Shown: positions 27,259 to 38,774, counted from the stretch's first letter. The stretch: DNA of 64,000 nt from Streptomyces sp. NBC_00582 (GCF_036345155.1 NZ_CP107772.1:2852001-2916000); one strand, 5' to 3'. The notes: generated from the letters alone by a model not told the origin. A program made the numbers and translations.

Positions 27259-27291
27259 GCCCGCCCCGCCCCGCCGCGCACCCCACCGGGC

Positions 27292-27572
27292 TCACCCGTC
27301 GCGGCGGAACAGCGCCGTCCAGAGGAAGGACTCCCCGAAGCACGGAGACTCGGGCCCCTGCTCCCGCATCCCGCGCAGCTCGATCTCCCGCAGATCGCCG
27401 AAGATCCGGCGCAGGGACTCGGGCGTGTAGGCGAGGCCGCCCTCGGTCACCTCGCCCTCTCCTGCGTCGCCGCCGGCCGGATGGGCTCGGAACTCCCCGA
27501 CGAGGCCTTCTACCGGCGCTCCCGTCTGGCCTCAGCACGTCGTCGACGGTACGAATGTGACGACCCGTCATG
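27292..27572 (-). pseudogene. Remnant of a SAM-dependent methyltransferase with an inverted internal segment
   Basis: A leftward start at 27572 has a strong GGGGAGGGGAC ribosome site and reads MTGRHIRTVDDVLRP. At the other end, a different leftward frame reads GGLAYTPESLRRIFGDLREI and ends GESFLWTALFRRDG at the stop 27292-27294; these are the start and end of a common class I methyltransferase family. Between them, on the opposite strand, 27445-27528 reads GHLALSCVAAG then RMGSELPDEAFYRRSRL, the segment that normally precedes GGLAY in the same family. So about 84 bp seem inverted in place, and roughly the central half of the gene, with the SAM-binding site, is gone. Family assignment is from memory. 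Confidence 0.7.
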
Positions 27573-27787
27573 TCCCCTCCCCGGAGCCTTCTTCCGCTGC
27601 GGCGACGATAGGCGCGGCGGGCACGAAAGACCAGCTCAGGACGGGGACGGGAAGGGCGTGTGCAACCGGGTGACGGGACCGGAGGCACCGGGGCGCGGGA
27701 CTGCCCACGCCGGACGCGGGAAGGTCCCCGGCACCCGGCGGACGGCCGTCACGGGGCCGTTCCGGACGCAGCCGCCCCCTGTTTTTC

Positions 27788-28285
27788 TCACGGCCGCACG
27801 CCCTCCAGCTCCAGCAGCCGGATCTTGCGCTCCAGGCCCCCCGCGTACCCCGTGAGGGAGCCGTCCGCGCCGATCACCCGGTGGCAGGGGCGCAGGATCA
27901 GCAGCGGATTGGCGCCGATCGCCCCGCCGACGGCCCGTACGGCCGCGCGGGGGGCTCCGATGCGGGCCGCGATCTCGCCGTACGTCGTCGTCGCCCCGTA
28001 GGGGACGGTGTCGAGGGCGGCCCAGACGCGCTCGCGGAACGCCGTGCCCTCGGCGCGCAGCTCCAGCCGGAACTCCTTCAGCTCTCCGGCGAAGTAGGCG
28101 GCGAGCTGTTCCCCGGCGGCGCGGAAGGGCCCGGGGTCGTGCCGCAGGCCGTCCGGGAGGGTGCGTCCGCCCTTCTGTCCCTCGACCGAGAGCGAGGTCA
28201 GGGCGCCGTCGGGCGCGGCGGTCAGCAGCAGGGGGCCGAGCGGGCCGTCGACGCTGGTCCAGTACAGGGGCTCGGTGCCGGTCAT
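27788..28285 (-). CDS. ogt: Methylated-DNA--protein-cysteine S-methyltransferase
   Basis: A 165-residue Ogt/AGT with the active-site motif PCHRVIG (Cys134), the Asn hinge region and the helix-turn-helix VPYGATTTYGEIAARIG. It removes O6-methylguanine and O4-methylthymine adducts in a suicide reaction. ATG 28285 overlaps the Ada-AlkA stop by 4 nt (ATGA), so the two are translationally coupled. Confidence 0.95.
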   Translation of the reverse strand: MTGTEPLYWTSVDGPLGPLLLTAAPDGALTSLSVEGQKGGRTLPDGLRHDPGPFRAAGEQLAAYFAGELKEFRLELRAEGTAFRERVWAALDTVPYGATTTYGEIAARIGAPRAAVRAVGGAIGANPLLILRPCHRVIGADGSLTGYAGGLERKIRLLELEGVRP

Positions 28286-29679
28286 CGCGTTTCCTTCGCT
28301 GCGCGCAGGTGGTGAAGGGCGTACGTCCGCCAGGGACGCCAGGTGTCGGGTACGTCCGCGCCGGGCGGCGCCACGTCGGGGTCGCCGAGGGCACGCGCCC
28401 TGATCGCCGCCACGGTACGGCCGTCCAGACCGGGTACGGCGCGCAGGGCGGCCTCGGCGTCGTCGCGGTCGGCGCCCGGGTCGAGGCGGACGCGGCCGTC
28501 CGCGAGGGCGACGGCGAGCGGACCGACGGCCTCCGTCAGGGCGGCCGGTTCCGGGAAGAGATGGGTGAGGCTCCCGCAGGGCGCGTCGAGGGCCTTGCCG
28601 TGGGCGCGGACGAGCCGCTCGGCCTGCGCCCGGCCCACCAGGGCCCGTACGGCGTACTCCTCGGGGTCGGCGGCCCCCGGCGCGCGCAGCCCGGGCCGGG
28701 CGGCGACCAGCGCGGCGAGCACCGGGTCGGTGCCGAGGCGCTCGTCGACGGCGTACGGGTCGGCGTCGAGGTCGAACAGCCGGCGCAGCCGCTGGACGGC
28801 GGTGGTGAGGTCGCGCGGGTCGGTGAGGCGCAGCCGGGCGTCGAGCCAGCCGCCGGGGTGGAGGGCGCCGGCCCGGCCCGGGGTGCCCGGGCGCTCGTCG
28901 ACGGCGACGATCCCGGTGCCGTGCGGGAGACGGAGCGTCCGGCGGTACGTCCGTCCGCCGACCGGTCCGCTCACCTCCTCCACCCCGGCCACTGCCTCCC
29001 GCTCCAGCAGATCGAAGACCGGCCCCGTCCGGTAGGGGCCGCGGTGGGCGAGCCGCAGCGGGATCCCCGCGGCCGGGCCGGCCGTACGGCGGGAGGTGCG
29101 CACGGCGGCCCGCAACTCGGTCGGGGTCGCCGCGTACACGGCGCGGATCGTGTCGTTGAACTGGCGCACGCTGGCGAACCCGGACGCGAAGGCGATCTCC
29201 GTGACCGGCAGCCCGGTCGTGCGGAGCAGCACCCGCGCGGTGTGGGCGCGCTGGGCGCGGGCGAGGGCGACGGGGCCCGCGCCGAGTTCGGCGGTGAGCT
29301 GCCGCTGCACCTGGCGGGCGCTGTAGCCGAGCCGTACGGCGAGCCCGGCGACGCCCTCCCGGTCCACGACGCCGTCGCCGATCAGCCGCATGGCCCGGCC
29401 CACCACGTCGGCGCGTACGTTCCAGTCGGCGGAGCCCGGCACGGCGTCCGGGCGGCACCGCCGGCAGGCCCGGAAACCGGAGCCCTGCGCGGCGGCGGCC
29501 GTGGTGAAGAAGCGCACGTTGTGCCGCTTCGGGGTGACGGCGGGGCAGCTGGGCCGGCAGTAGATGCCGGTCGTCTCGACGGCGAAGAAGAACGCGCCGT
29601 CGAACCGGGCGTCCCGGCTGCGCACCGCCTCGTAGCGCGTGTCGTACGCGCTGTCGTCCCTGGTGTCCTGTCCCGTCAT
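28282..29679 (-). CDS. Ada-AlkA fusion: methylphosphotriester-sensing regulator and 3-methyladenine glycosylase
   Basis: Domains in order: Ada zinc domain with GIYCRPSC (Cys41 and Cys45) and CRRCRPD; AraC-type HTH (about 85-180, SVRQFNDTIRAVY); AlkA N-terminal domain; helical HhH-GPD-like domain. Cys41 is expected to accept methyl groups from DNA phosphotriesters and switch on transcription. The C-terminal glycosylase part looks shortened: PGLDGRT replaces the usual PGIGPWTA, and the stretch with the catalytic Asp before WRPWR is about 17 residues shorter than in E. coli AlkA. It forms an adaptive-response operon with ogt. ATG 29679 has GGAGG close upstream. Confidence 0.88.
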   Translation of the reverse strand: MTGQDTRDDSAYDTRYEAVRSRDARFDGAFFFAVETTGIYCRPSCPAVTPKRHNVRFFTTAAAAQGSGFRACRRCRPDAVPGSADWNVRADVVGRAMRLIGDGVVDREGVAGLAVRLGYSARQVQRQLTAELGAGPVALARAQRAHTARVLLRTTGLPVTEIAFASGFASVRQFNDTIRAVYAATPTELRAAVRTSRRTAGPAAGIPLRLAHRGPYRTGPVFDLLEREAVAGVEEVSGPVGGRTYRRTLRLPHGTGIVAVDERPGTPGRAGALHPGGWLDARLRLTDPRDLTTAVQRLRRLFDLDADPYAVDERLGTDPVLAALVAARPGLRAPGAADPEEYAVRALVGRAQAERLVRAHGKALDAPCGSLTHLFPEPAALTEAVGPLAVALADGRVRLDPGADRDDAEAALRAVPGLDGRTVAAIRARALGDPDVAPPGADVPDTWRPWRTYALHHLRAAKETR

Positions 29680-29776
29680 GCCCTCCAGTCTTCGCCCGGG
29701 ACGGGAACCTCGCTGGCGGAAATCGGACGTGACGGTGATCGGCGCAACCGGCCGGGCCGTGAGGGACGCGCAGGGG

Positions 29777-30985
29777 TCACCTGGGCGGGGCGGGCTGCCA
29801 GGGGCCGCGTCCCCGCTTCGCGTCCCCGGCCGCCCGGCCCTCGGCCTTCTTGCGTTTCCAGTCCTGGCGGATGTCCGCCCGGACCCGGGCGTCGGACTTG
29901 GCGACGATCCACTGGTTCTCCCGGACCAGCTTGCGGTAACTGTCCAGCCGGCGCGGGGCCAGCTCCCCGTCCTCGACGGCGGCCCGCACCGCGCACCCCG
30001 GTTCCGCGTCGTGCGCGCAGTCGTGGAACCGGCAGCCGCGGGCGAGCTCCTCGATCTCCGAGAAGACCTGCCCGACCCCGTCGCCCGCGTCCCACAGGCC
30101 GACCCCGCGCAGTCCGGGCGTGTCGACGATGACGCCGCCGCCGGGCCGCGGCAGCAGATTGCGGGTGGTCGTGGTGTGCCGGCCCTTGCCGTCCAGGTCA
30201 CGGGTGGCCTGGACGTCCATCACCTCGGCGCCCACGAGCGCGTTCGCGAGGGTGGACTTGCCGGCTCCGGACGCGCCGAGCAGTACGGCCGTGCCCCGCC
30301 CGAGGAGCGCGGCGAGCTCCTCGACGCCCACGCCGTCGCGGGCCCGGACGGGGAGCACCGGCACACCGGGGGCGCTGTTCTCGACGTCCTGGACGAGATG
30401 CGCCAGCACGACCGGGTCGGGCACCAGGTCGGCCTTGGTGAGCACGAGGACGGGCCGGGCGCCGGACTCCCAGGCCAGCGCCAGGAACCGTTCGACGCGG
30501 CCGAGGTCGAGTTCCACGGCCAGGGAGATCGCGACGACGGCGTGGTCGACGTTGGCGGCGAGGATCTGTCCCTCGGACCGCTTGGAGGAGGTGGAGCGGA
30601 CGAACGCGGTACGGCGCGGCAGCAGGGTCCGTACGTACCGCGGGTCGGCGCCCTCGGGGTCGAGGGCGACCCAGTCGCCGGTGCAGACGACCTTCATCGG
30701 GTCGTGGGGGACGACGAACTCGGTGTCGGCACGGACCGTACCGGCCGCCGTGACCACATCGCACAGACCGCGGTCGACCCGTACGACCCGGCCGGGCACC
30801 AGCCCCCGCTCGGCGTGGGGGACGAACGCGGCCGCCCACTCCTCGTCCCATCCGAGGACGGCGAGCGGGTGCGACGACGCGCATGCGGCGGATGCATCGG
30901 ATGCCGCGCCTGCGGCGGACGCGGCGGATGCGGCGGATTCAGGCAAGGATGCTGACGAAGCGTCGGAAGGACGGGAAAGAGGCAA
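29777..30985 (-). CDS. rsgA: Ribosome small subunit-dependent GTPase A
   Basis: A circularly permuted GTPase: G4 TKAD precedes G1 GASGAGKST and G3 DTPG. OB-fold residues precede the GTPase, and a zinc motif (CRFHDCAHDAEPGC) follows. RsgA helps late 30S subunit maturation. The start is TTG 30985, preceded by GAAGGG; an in-frame GTG at 31030 has no ribosome site. The first 45 residues are a Ser/Ala low-complexity stretch encoded by imperfect GCGGATGCG-type repeats, not typical of RsgA. Confidence 0.88.
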   Translation of the reverse strand: MPLSRPSDASSASLPESAASAASAAGAASDASAACASSHPLAVLGWDEEWAAAFVPHAERGLVPGRVVRVDRGLCDVVTAAGTVRADTEFVVPHDPMKVVCTGDWVALDPEGADPRYVRTLLPRRTAFVRSTSSKRSEGQILAANVDHAVVAISLAVELDLGRVERFLALAWESGARPVLVLTKADLVPDPVVLAHLVQDVENSAPGVPVLPVRARDGVGVEELAALLGRGTAVLLGASGAGKSTLANALVGAEVMDVQATRDLDGKGRHTTTTRNLLPRPGGGVIVDTPGLRGVGLWDAGDGVGQVFSEIEELARGCRFHDCAHDAEPGCAVRAAVEDGELAPRRLDSYRKLVRENQWIVAKSDARVRADIRQDWKRKKAEGRAAGDAKRGRGPWQPAPPR

Positions 30986-31049
30986 GGGAAACCCTTCACA
31001 GGGCGGCCCCGGCGGCACGCACGCACGCACGCGCGAAGAGGTCGGTTGG

Positions 31050-31124
31050 TCAGCCGGAGACCGCGGGGGTGAGCTGGACGATCGTCTGGCCGCGTCGAGC
31101 GGCCCCGGTGCCGGTGACAGTCAT
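31050..31124 (-). CDS. Possible 24-residue leader peptide upstream of rsgA
   Basis: The frame reads MTVTGTGAARRGQTIVQLTP plus AVSG and a stop. ATG 31124 has GGGGAGG 8 nt upstream, much better than the start of rsgA itself. It lies between the inverted repeats at 31155-31201 and rsgA on the same strand, so it may be a regulatory leader. No known peptide family was recognised, and it may not be expressed. Confidence 0.4.
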   Translation of the reverse strand: MTVTGTGAARRGQTIVQLTPAVSG

Positions 31125-31154
31125 CGGTCGCACCTCCCCGTTCCTCTGGGTTCC

Positions 31155-31201
31155 CGTACGTCTCTCGTACGACTCCGTCAGGCTAGGAGTACCTGACGGA
31201 G
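31155..31201. promoter_or_regulatory. Two adjacent inverted repeats upstream of the leader peptide
   Basis: CTCCGTCAGG (31173-31182) and CCTGACGGAG (31192-31201) form a 10-bp perfect inverted repeat with a 9-nt loop. CGTACG at 31155-31160 and 31166-31171 forms a second. The loop region, read leftward, contains TAGCCT, a possible -10 box. It could be an operator or a terminator for the CBM2 gene, which ends 32 bp away. Confidence 0.5.
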
Positions 31202-31232
31202 GACGCCACTTGTTTTTCCCGCGGACGGGCGC

Positions 31233-32741
31233 TCAGGAGCCCGCGCACTCCTGACCGTTGAGCGTGAAGCCGGACGGTGCCGTGTTGGTGTCCTGCCAGG
31301 AGGCGAGGAAACCGAAGGTGACGGTGGAGCCGGCGGTGACGGAGCGGTTGTAGTCGGCGGCGGTCGCGGTGACGCGGGAGCCCCGCTGGGCGACGCTCGC
31401 GTCCCACATCTGGTCGACGTGCTGCCCGTCCTCGAAGGACCAGGCGACCCGCCAGGACTCCAGGGCGGTGGGCGAGGTGAACGTCACGCTGGCCTGGAAG
31501 CCGTCGGGCCACTGGTTGACGAGCTCGTAGCGGACCTCGCAGACCGTCGCGTGCCCGCTGTCGCCGCCGCCGGTGCCGGCGGTGGACGAGGAGGTGCCCT
31601 GGGGTTCGGGGTCGGGCTTCTCGTCGCCGTTCGCGCCGGTGCCCGGCGTGTCGCTGCCGGACGGCGCCGGGGACGCCGACGACGGCTGGGCCGAGGTCGA
31701 GGTCTTGGGCGCGGCGGAGGACGGCACGCCGGAGCCGGGGCCGGCCACCGGGCTGCTGTCCGTGGGGAGGTTCTGCGCGCCGGTGCCCGTGCCGCCGTCG
31801 CCGCCGAACGGCATCAGCGACGCGGCGAGCGCGAGCCCGGAGACCAGGACGGCGGCGGCGAGCAGCCCGTGGCGCCTCAGCCGCGCCCGGTGGGCCGCGG
31901 CCCGCTCCGCCTGACCCTCCGCGTCCGGCACGTCGGGCCGCCCGCCCGCGCCCAGGCGGACCTCGGCGGCACGCCGGCGGCGCTCCAGGTAGGCGAGACC
32001 GCCCCAGCCGATGACGCCGCCGGCCAGCGCGGCGGGCAGTCCGCCGCCGTGCAGCCGCAGACAGGCGGCGGCCTCGGCGCACTCCACGCAGGTGGCGAGG
32101 TGCCGGGACAGGTCGTCGGGCGTGTCGGCGCCGGGCGAGCGGGTGACGGCGTCGAGCAGCCGGACGTAGGAGCGGCACTCCGCGCTCATCGGCGTGTCGA
32201 GGTGGTTGCGGTGGCAGCGGTCGCGGAACAGACCGCGGACCGCGTTCAGTTCCTCGACGGAGGCGTCCGGGTCGAGGCCCTGGCGGCGGACGACGGAGCG
32301 CAGGGGAAGCGCCTCCACCTCCGCGAGCCACAGCAGGGTGGCGTCCGCCTCGCCCATGTCGCGCAGTCCGCGCAGGGCGATGGGGCGGCTCAGCGGCGGG
32401 CCCGAGTAGCGCCAGGCCTTGTCCGAGTTGAGCCACAGCCGCAGATCGGGGTCGAGTTTGTGGCCCTGGCCCTCGGCCTCCCAGGCGGCCGCCGTGTTGC
32501 GTACGGCGGTCAGCAGCAGGGGGATCCGGGGCAGCCGGGAGGAGCGACGGCCCGCACCGCGTGCGGTACCGTCCTCGGCGGCGCGGGCCTCGTGTATGCC
32601 CAGCGCGAACGCCTCGCGGGCGAGCTGGTTGGCCGCGGTCGAGCCGGACGTGCACAGGTCCGCGTACGACAGGACGGCGTCCCAGCACTCGGAGAACAGC
32701 GCGGCCTCCGCGGCGTCCTTCGGGGTCGGCAGGTCGGGCAT
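31233..32741 (-). CDS. Membrane-tethered ECF-sigma/anti-sigma-like protein with extracellular CBM2
   Basis: This 502-residue protein has a composite layout. Residues 10-175 resemble ECF sigma regions 2 and 4 (CWDAVLSYADLC; TLLWLAEVEALPLRSVVRRQ). Residues 175-230 resemble a zinc-type anti-sigma domain (ECRSYVRLLD, HLATCVECAEAAACL). One transmembrane helix lies near 285-305 and a Ser/Thr/Pro linker follows to 395. The last 105 residues are a family 2 carbohydrate-binding module with paired cysteines and the expected tryptophans (NQWPDGF, SFEDGQHV, FTLNGQEC). The likely role is to sense cellulose outside and regulate transcription inside. ATG 32741 has GGAGACAC upstream. Confidence 0.75.
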   Translation of the reverse strand: MPDLPTPKDAAEAALFSECWDAVLSYADLCTSGSTAANQLAREAFALGIHEARAAEDGTARGAGRRSSRLPRIPLLLTAVRNTAAAWEAEGQGHKLDPDLRLWLNSDKAWRYSGPPLSRPIALRGLRDMGEADATLLWLAEVEALPLRSVVRRQGLDPDASVEELNAVRGLFRDRCHRNHLDTPMSAECRSYVRLLDAVTRSPGADTPDDLSRHLATCVECAEAAACLRLHGGGLPAALAGGVIGWGGLAYLERRRRAAEVRLGAGGRPDVPDAEGQAERAAAHRARLRRHGLLAAAVLVSGLALAASLMPFGGDGGTGTGAQNLPTDSSPVAGPGSGVPSSAAPKTSTSAQPSSASPAPSGSDTPGTGANGDEKPDPEPQGTSSSTAGTGGGDSGHATVCEVRYELVNQWPDGFQASVTFTSPTALESWRVAWSFEDGQHVDQMWDASVAQRGSRVTATAADYNRSVTAGSTVTFGFLASWQDTNTAPSGFTLNGQECAGS

Positions 32742-32956
32742 GTGTCTCCTGCATCGCAATGCGAGGTCAACTCACCATGGCGGCAATGGAGTTGGGGGGA
32801 ACCTCGCGGCAGACACCGAGGATTTCACGTTTCTCACACAACTGACAAGCGCCCTGTTCAGATGTCATGTAAGGACGTCCTGACAGGTGGGCCGCGCCCC
32901 AACTCCGCCCAGGAGTACGGACGCGGACCGCCCCGTGTTCAACGGCGGTGGCGGGA

Positions 32957-35838
<2,882 letters not shown>

Positions 35839-35870
35839 ACGCGCCATACCGCGCCCGACGGCGTGGGGGA

Positions 35871-35880
35871 CTTTATAAAG
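35871..35880. promoter_or_regulatory. AT-rich palindrome between aldO and the ROK gene
   Basis: CTTTATAAAG is a perfect 10-bp palindrome flanked by GGG (35867-35869) and CCC (35882-35884), with a T-rich run after it. It may be the aldO terminator or an operator for the ROK gene. Confidence 0.4.
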
Positions 35881-35985
35881 CCCCTTTCCTAACCCCTTGT
35901 CGAACGTCGTGCCACGCCATAGCCTGTCGCCGCGCCGGTGCCGTCGCCGCTACCGGCCTCGGTGCCGGAGGGCGAAGGGAGCTCG

Positions 35986-37233
35986 ATGAAGCGCGGCACA
36001 TCACGGGACATCCGCACCGCGAACCGCTACGAGGTGCTGCGCCAGATCATCGCCGCCTCGCCCACCTCCCGGCAGGAGCTGGCCGCCGCCACGGGGCTGT
36101 CCCTCGCCACGGTCGCCACCCTCGTCGGTGAGCTGCTCGACCTCCGTATGATCACGGAGGTCGGGTTCGAGGACTCGGCGGGCGGCCGCCCCCGGGGCCT
36201 CGTGGCCGTCAACGCGTCGGGGGGCGCGTTGATCGGCGTCGACATCGCGGAGACGTACGTCCATGTCGAGCTGTTCGACCTGGCGCTGAACGTGCTGGCC
36301 CGCGCCGAGGAGAACACACCGCCCGGCGAGAGCCGCCCGGCAGAGGTGGTCGGCCATGTCGCCGCGGCCGTCGGCTCGGTGGTCGCGCAGGCCGGGGTGG
36401 ACGCGGCGCGGGTGCTCGGGGTCGGGGTGAGCGTGCCGGGGCAGGTGGACCGGGACACCGGCATCGCCGAGTACGCGCCCAACTGGGACTGGCACGACGT
36501 ACCGTTGCTCGATCTGCTCTCCGAACACATCGCGTATCCCCTGTACCTGGACAATCCGCTGCGGGCCAGCGCGGTCGCCGAGCTGTGGTTCGGGGCGGCG
36601 CGCGGACACGGCGACGCGGTCGTGGTGAACCTCGGCACGGGCGTGGGCGCCGGTCTCGTCCTCGGCGGCGGTCTGCACCGGGGCGTCAGCAACAGCGCCG
36701 GCGAGTGGGGGCACACCACGCTCGTGCTCGACGGACGGCTGTGCCGCTGCGGCAACCACGGCTGTGTGGAGACCTACGTCGGCGCGCTCGGGATCATGCA
36801 GAATCTGCGGGAACTCAGCCCGCGGAGCGCTCTGTTGCACCCCGGCGACCAGACGGCGACCATCGACGCCCTGGCGGCCGGGGTCACCGCGGGGGAACCG
36901 GACGCCGTCAAGGTCGTACGGGACACGGCCCGATACCTCGGCGCGGCCGTCGCCGTCCTGGTCAACGTGCTCAATCCCGAGGTGGTCGTGCTGAGCAGCT
37001 GGGTCGCGGCCCGGCTCGGCGAGCCCCTCCTCGAGGAGGTGCGGGGGGCCGTCGCCCGGCACGCGCTGAAACGGCCGCTGGCCGCCAGCCGGATCGTCCT
37101 CTCGCCGATCCCCACCGACCCGGTCTGCCTGGGCGCGGCGACGTTCGCGCTCGAAGGGGCGCTGCAGTCGGTCGGGCAGCGGAGCACCAAGCGCACCGCC
37201 CCGGCCAGGAGCCGCACCGCGTCCGCCTCGTGA
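35986..37233 (+). CDS. ROK family transcriptional regulator
   Basis: A 415-residue NagC/XylR-like protein with an N-terminal winged HTH (SRQELAAATGLSLATVATLV). The ROK fold shows the sugar-kinase-like GVGVSVPGQVD, LGTGVGAGLVLGGG and the zinc motif CRCGNHGCVE. The phosphate-1 loop (IGVDIAETYV) lacks the catalytic pattern, as is usual for regulators. It precedes the beta-galactoside transport operon and probably represses it. ATG 35986 has GAAGGGAG upstream. Confidence 0.9.
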   Translation: MKRGTSRDIRTANRYEVLRQIIAASPTSRQELAAATGLSLATVATLVGELLDLRMITEVGFEDSAGGRPRGLVAVNASGGALIGVDIAETYVHVELFDLALNVLARAEENTPPGESRPAEVVGHVAAAVGSVVAQAGVDAARVLGVGVSVPGQVDRDTGIAEYAPNWDWHDVPLLDLLSEHIAYPLYLDNPLRASAVAELWFGAARGHGDAVVVNLGTGVGAGLVLGGGLHRGVSNSAGEWGHTTLVLDGRLCRCGNHGCVETYVGALGIMQNLRELSPRSALLHPGDQTATIDALAAGVTAGEPDAVKVVRDTARYLGAAVAVLVNVLNPEVVVLSSWVAARLGEPLLEEVRGAVARHALKRPLAASRIVLSPIPTDPVCLGAATFALEGALQSVGQRSTKRTAPARSRTASAS

Positions 37234-37236
37234 GCC

Positions 37237-37269
37237 GAGGGCCGCCGGCCCCTGACACCGGCGGCCCTC
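37237..37269 (+). terminator. Terminator of the ROK regulator gene
   Basis: GAGGGCCGCCGG (37237-37248) pairs perfectly with CCGGCGGCCCTC (37258-37269) around a 9-nt loop, starting right after the stop codon and followed by CCCCCTTTT. Confidence 0.85.
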
Positions 37270-37352
37270 AACCCCCTTTTCCCACGCCCGCGTTACCCGT
37301 TCCCGGGCGCCCCACACCCCGTGCTGCGGCGTGCCCTCAAGGGCGTCCGTTC

Positions 37353-37371
37353 GTGATCCCGAACCGATCAC
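37353..37371 (+). promoter_or_regulatory. Candidate operator upstream of the sugar ABC operon
   Basis: GTGATC (37353-37358) and GATCAC (37366-37371) form an inverted repeat with a 7-bp spacer. It lies about 140 bp before the binding-protein gene and is a plausible site for the adjacent ROK regulator. Confidence 0.35.
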
Positions 37372-37508
37372 AACGCTTCGAACAGACTTCGTCCAACCCC
37401 TTGCCGAAGCCTTAGCCGAAGGTTAACGTCCCGCTCCGCGACAGGAATTGAGCCACCTGACGCCGATCGGCAGAGCCGTAGCCGTACTTCGAGACAAGGA
37501 CGTCCAGC

Positions 37509-38774
37509 ATGTCGGCAATGAGCAACAGCAACTGGTCCCGCCGTTCCCTGTTCCGGGCCGCGGCGGGTATGGCCGCGGCCGGAACCCTGGCCGCCTGCGG
37601 CGGCAACAACGGGCGCGGCGGGAGCGGCGGCTCGGGCAAGAACCTCGTCCAGTACTTCCACGCGTACGGCGAGGCGGGTGTCGAGCAGGCCGTCAAGCGC
37701 TACGCGAAGGCCTACAAGGACGCCAATGTGACCACGCAGTGGATCACCGGCTCCCAGTTCGAGCAGAAGCTCTTCGCCGCGCTGCTCACCAAGAACGCGC
37801 CCGACGTCTTCGAGTTCCACCCGCAGATCCAGCTCGTCAAGAGCGGTCAGGTGGCCGACCTGACCGACATCATCGAGCCGGTCAAGGACGACTTCAACCC
37901 GGCCGACATCAAGTCGCACACGGTCGACGGGAAGATCTACGGGGTCCGGATGATCGACGACCCGCAGTTCTTCTTCTACCGGCCCTCGCTGTTCGAGAAG
38001 GCGAAGATCGAGGTGCCGCAGACGCTGGAGGAGCTGGTCGAGGCCGCCGCCAAGCTCAAGACCAGCAAGGTCAAGGGCGCCTTCCTCGGCAACGACCTCA
38101 CCCCGGTGCAGAGCCCGCTGATCTGGTCGGCCGGCGCCGACACCCTCACCGAGGACCACAAGGTCGCCTTCAACACCGACGCGGTCGCCGAGGGCCTCAA
38201 GCAGCTGCGTGGCCTGTTCACCAGCGGCAACCTGCTCCTCGACGCCCCCGCCGACTGGTGGGACCCGTCGGCGTTCACCCAGGGCCTGACCGCGATCCAG
38301 TGGTGCGGCATGTGGGCCATGCCGGCCATGCAGCAGGCGCTCGGCGACGACATCGGCATCTTCCCGTTCCCGAAGGTCGGTTCCGCGGGCAAGCAGTCGG
38401 TCACCAACGGCGGTTGGTCGATGTTCGTCAACGCCAAGGGCGACAACGTCGAGGCGGCCAAGGAATACGTCAAGTGGCTGTGGATCGAGCAGAAGCAGTA
38501 CCAGGAGGACTTCGCCACCTCCTACGGCTTCCACATCCCGCCGCGCACCTCGATCGCCCAGTCCGCGACCAAGCTGAAGTCCGGCCTCCCGGCCGAGGGC
38601 GTGAAGCTCTTCAACGAGTTCGGCCACTTCGACAACATCGGCTGGACGCAGGCCATGATCTCCTCGATCAACGACGTGATGGCCAACTCCGTCCGTAAGA
38701 ACGGCGACCCGAAGGCCCAGCTCGACGCCGCCGAGAAGAAGGTCGACGCCGAGCTCAAGAAGCTGTTCGGTTAG
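37509..38774 (+). CDS. Sugar ABC transporter substrate-binding lipoprotein
   Basis: The 421-residue protein has a Tat-like signal (SRRSLFR) and a lipobox (LAAC at about residue 32). The mature part is a family 1 extracellular solute-binding protein. It opens the operon with two permeases and a GH2 beta-galactosidase, so it probably binds a galactoside. ATG 37509 has AAGGACG upstream. Confidence 0.9.
   Translation: MSAMSNSNWSRRSLFRAAAGMAAAGTLAACGGNNGRGGSGGSGKNLVQYFHAYGEAGVEQAVKRYAKAYKDANVTTQWITGSQFEQKLFAALLTKNAPDVFEFHPQIQLVKSGQVADLTDIIEPVKDDFNPADIKSHTVDGKIYGVRMIDDPQFFFYRPSLFEKAKIEVPQTLEELVEAAAKLKTSKVKGAFLGNDLTPVQSPLIWSAGADTLTEDHKVAFNTDAVAEGLKQLRGLFTSGNLLLDAPADWWDPSAFTQGLTAIQWCGMWAMPAMQQALGDDIGIFPFPKVGSAGKQSVTNGGWSMFVNAKGDNVEAAKEYVKWLWIEQKQYQEDFATSYGFHIPPRTSIAQSATKLKSGLPAEGVKLFNEFGHFDNIGWTQAMISSINDVMANSVRKNGDPKAQLDAAEKKVDAELKKLFG

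Noticed and set aside
27481..27855. A 124-codon plus-strand gene
   Set aside because: Only its first 16 codons look like a protein, and these are better explained as the inverted piece of the methyltransferase relic.
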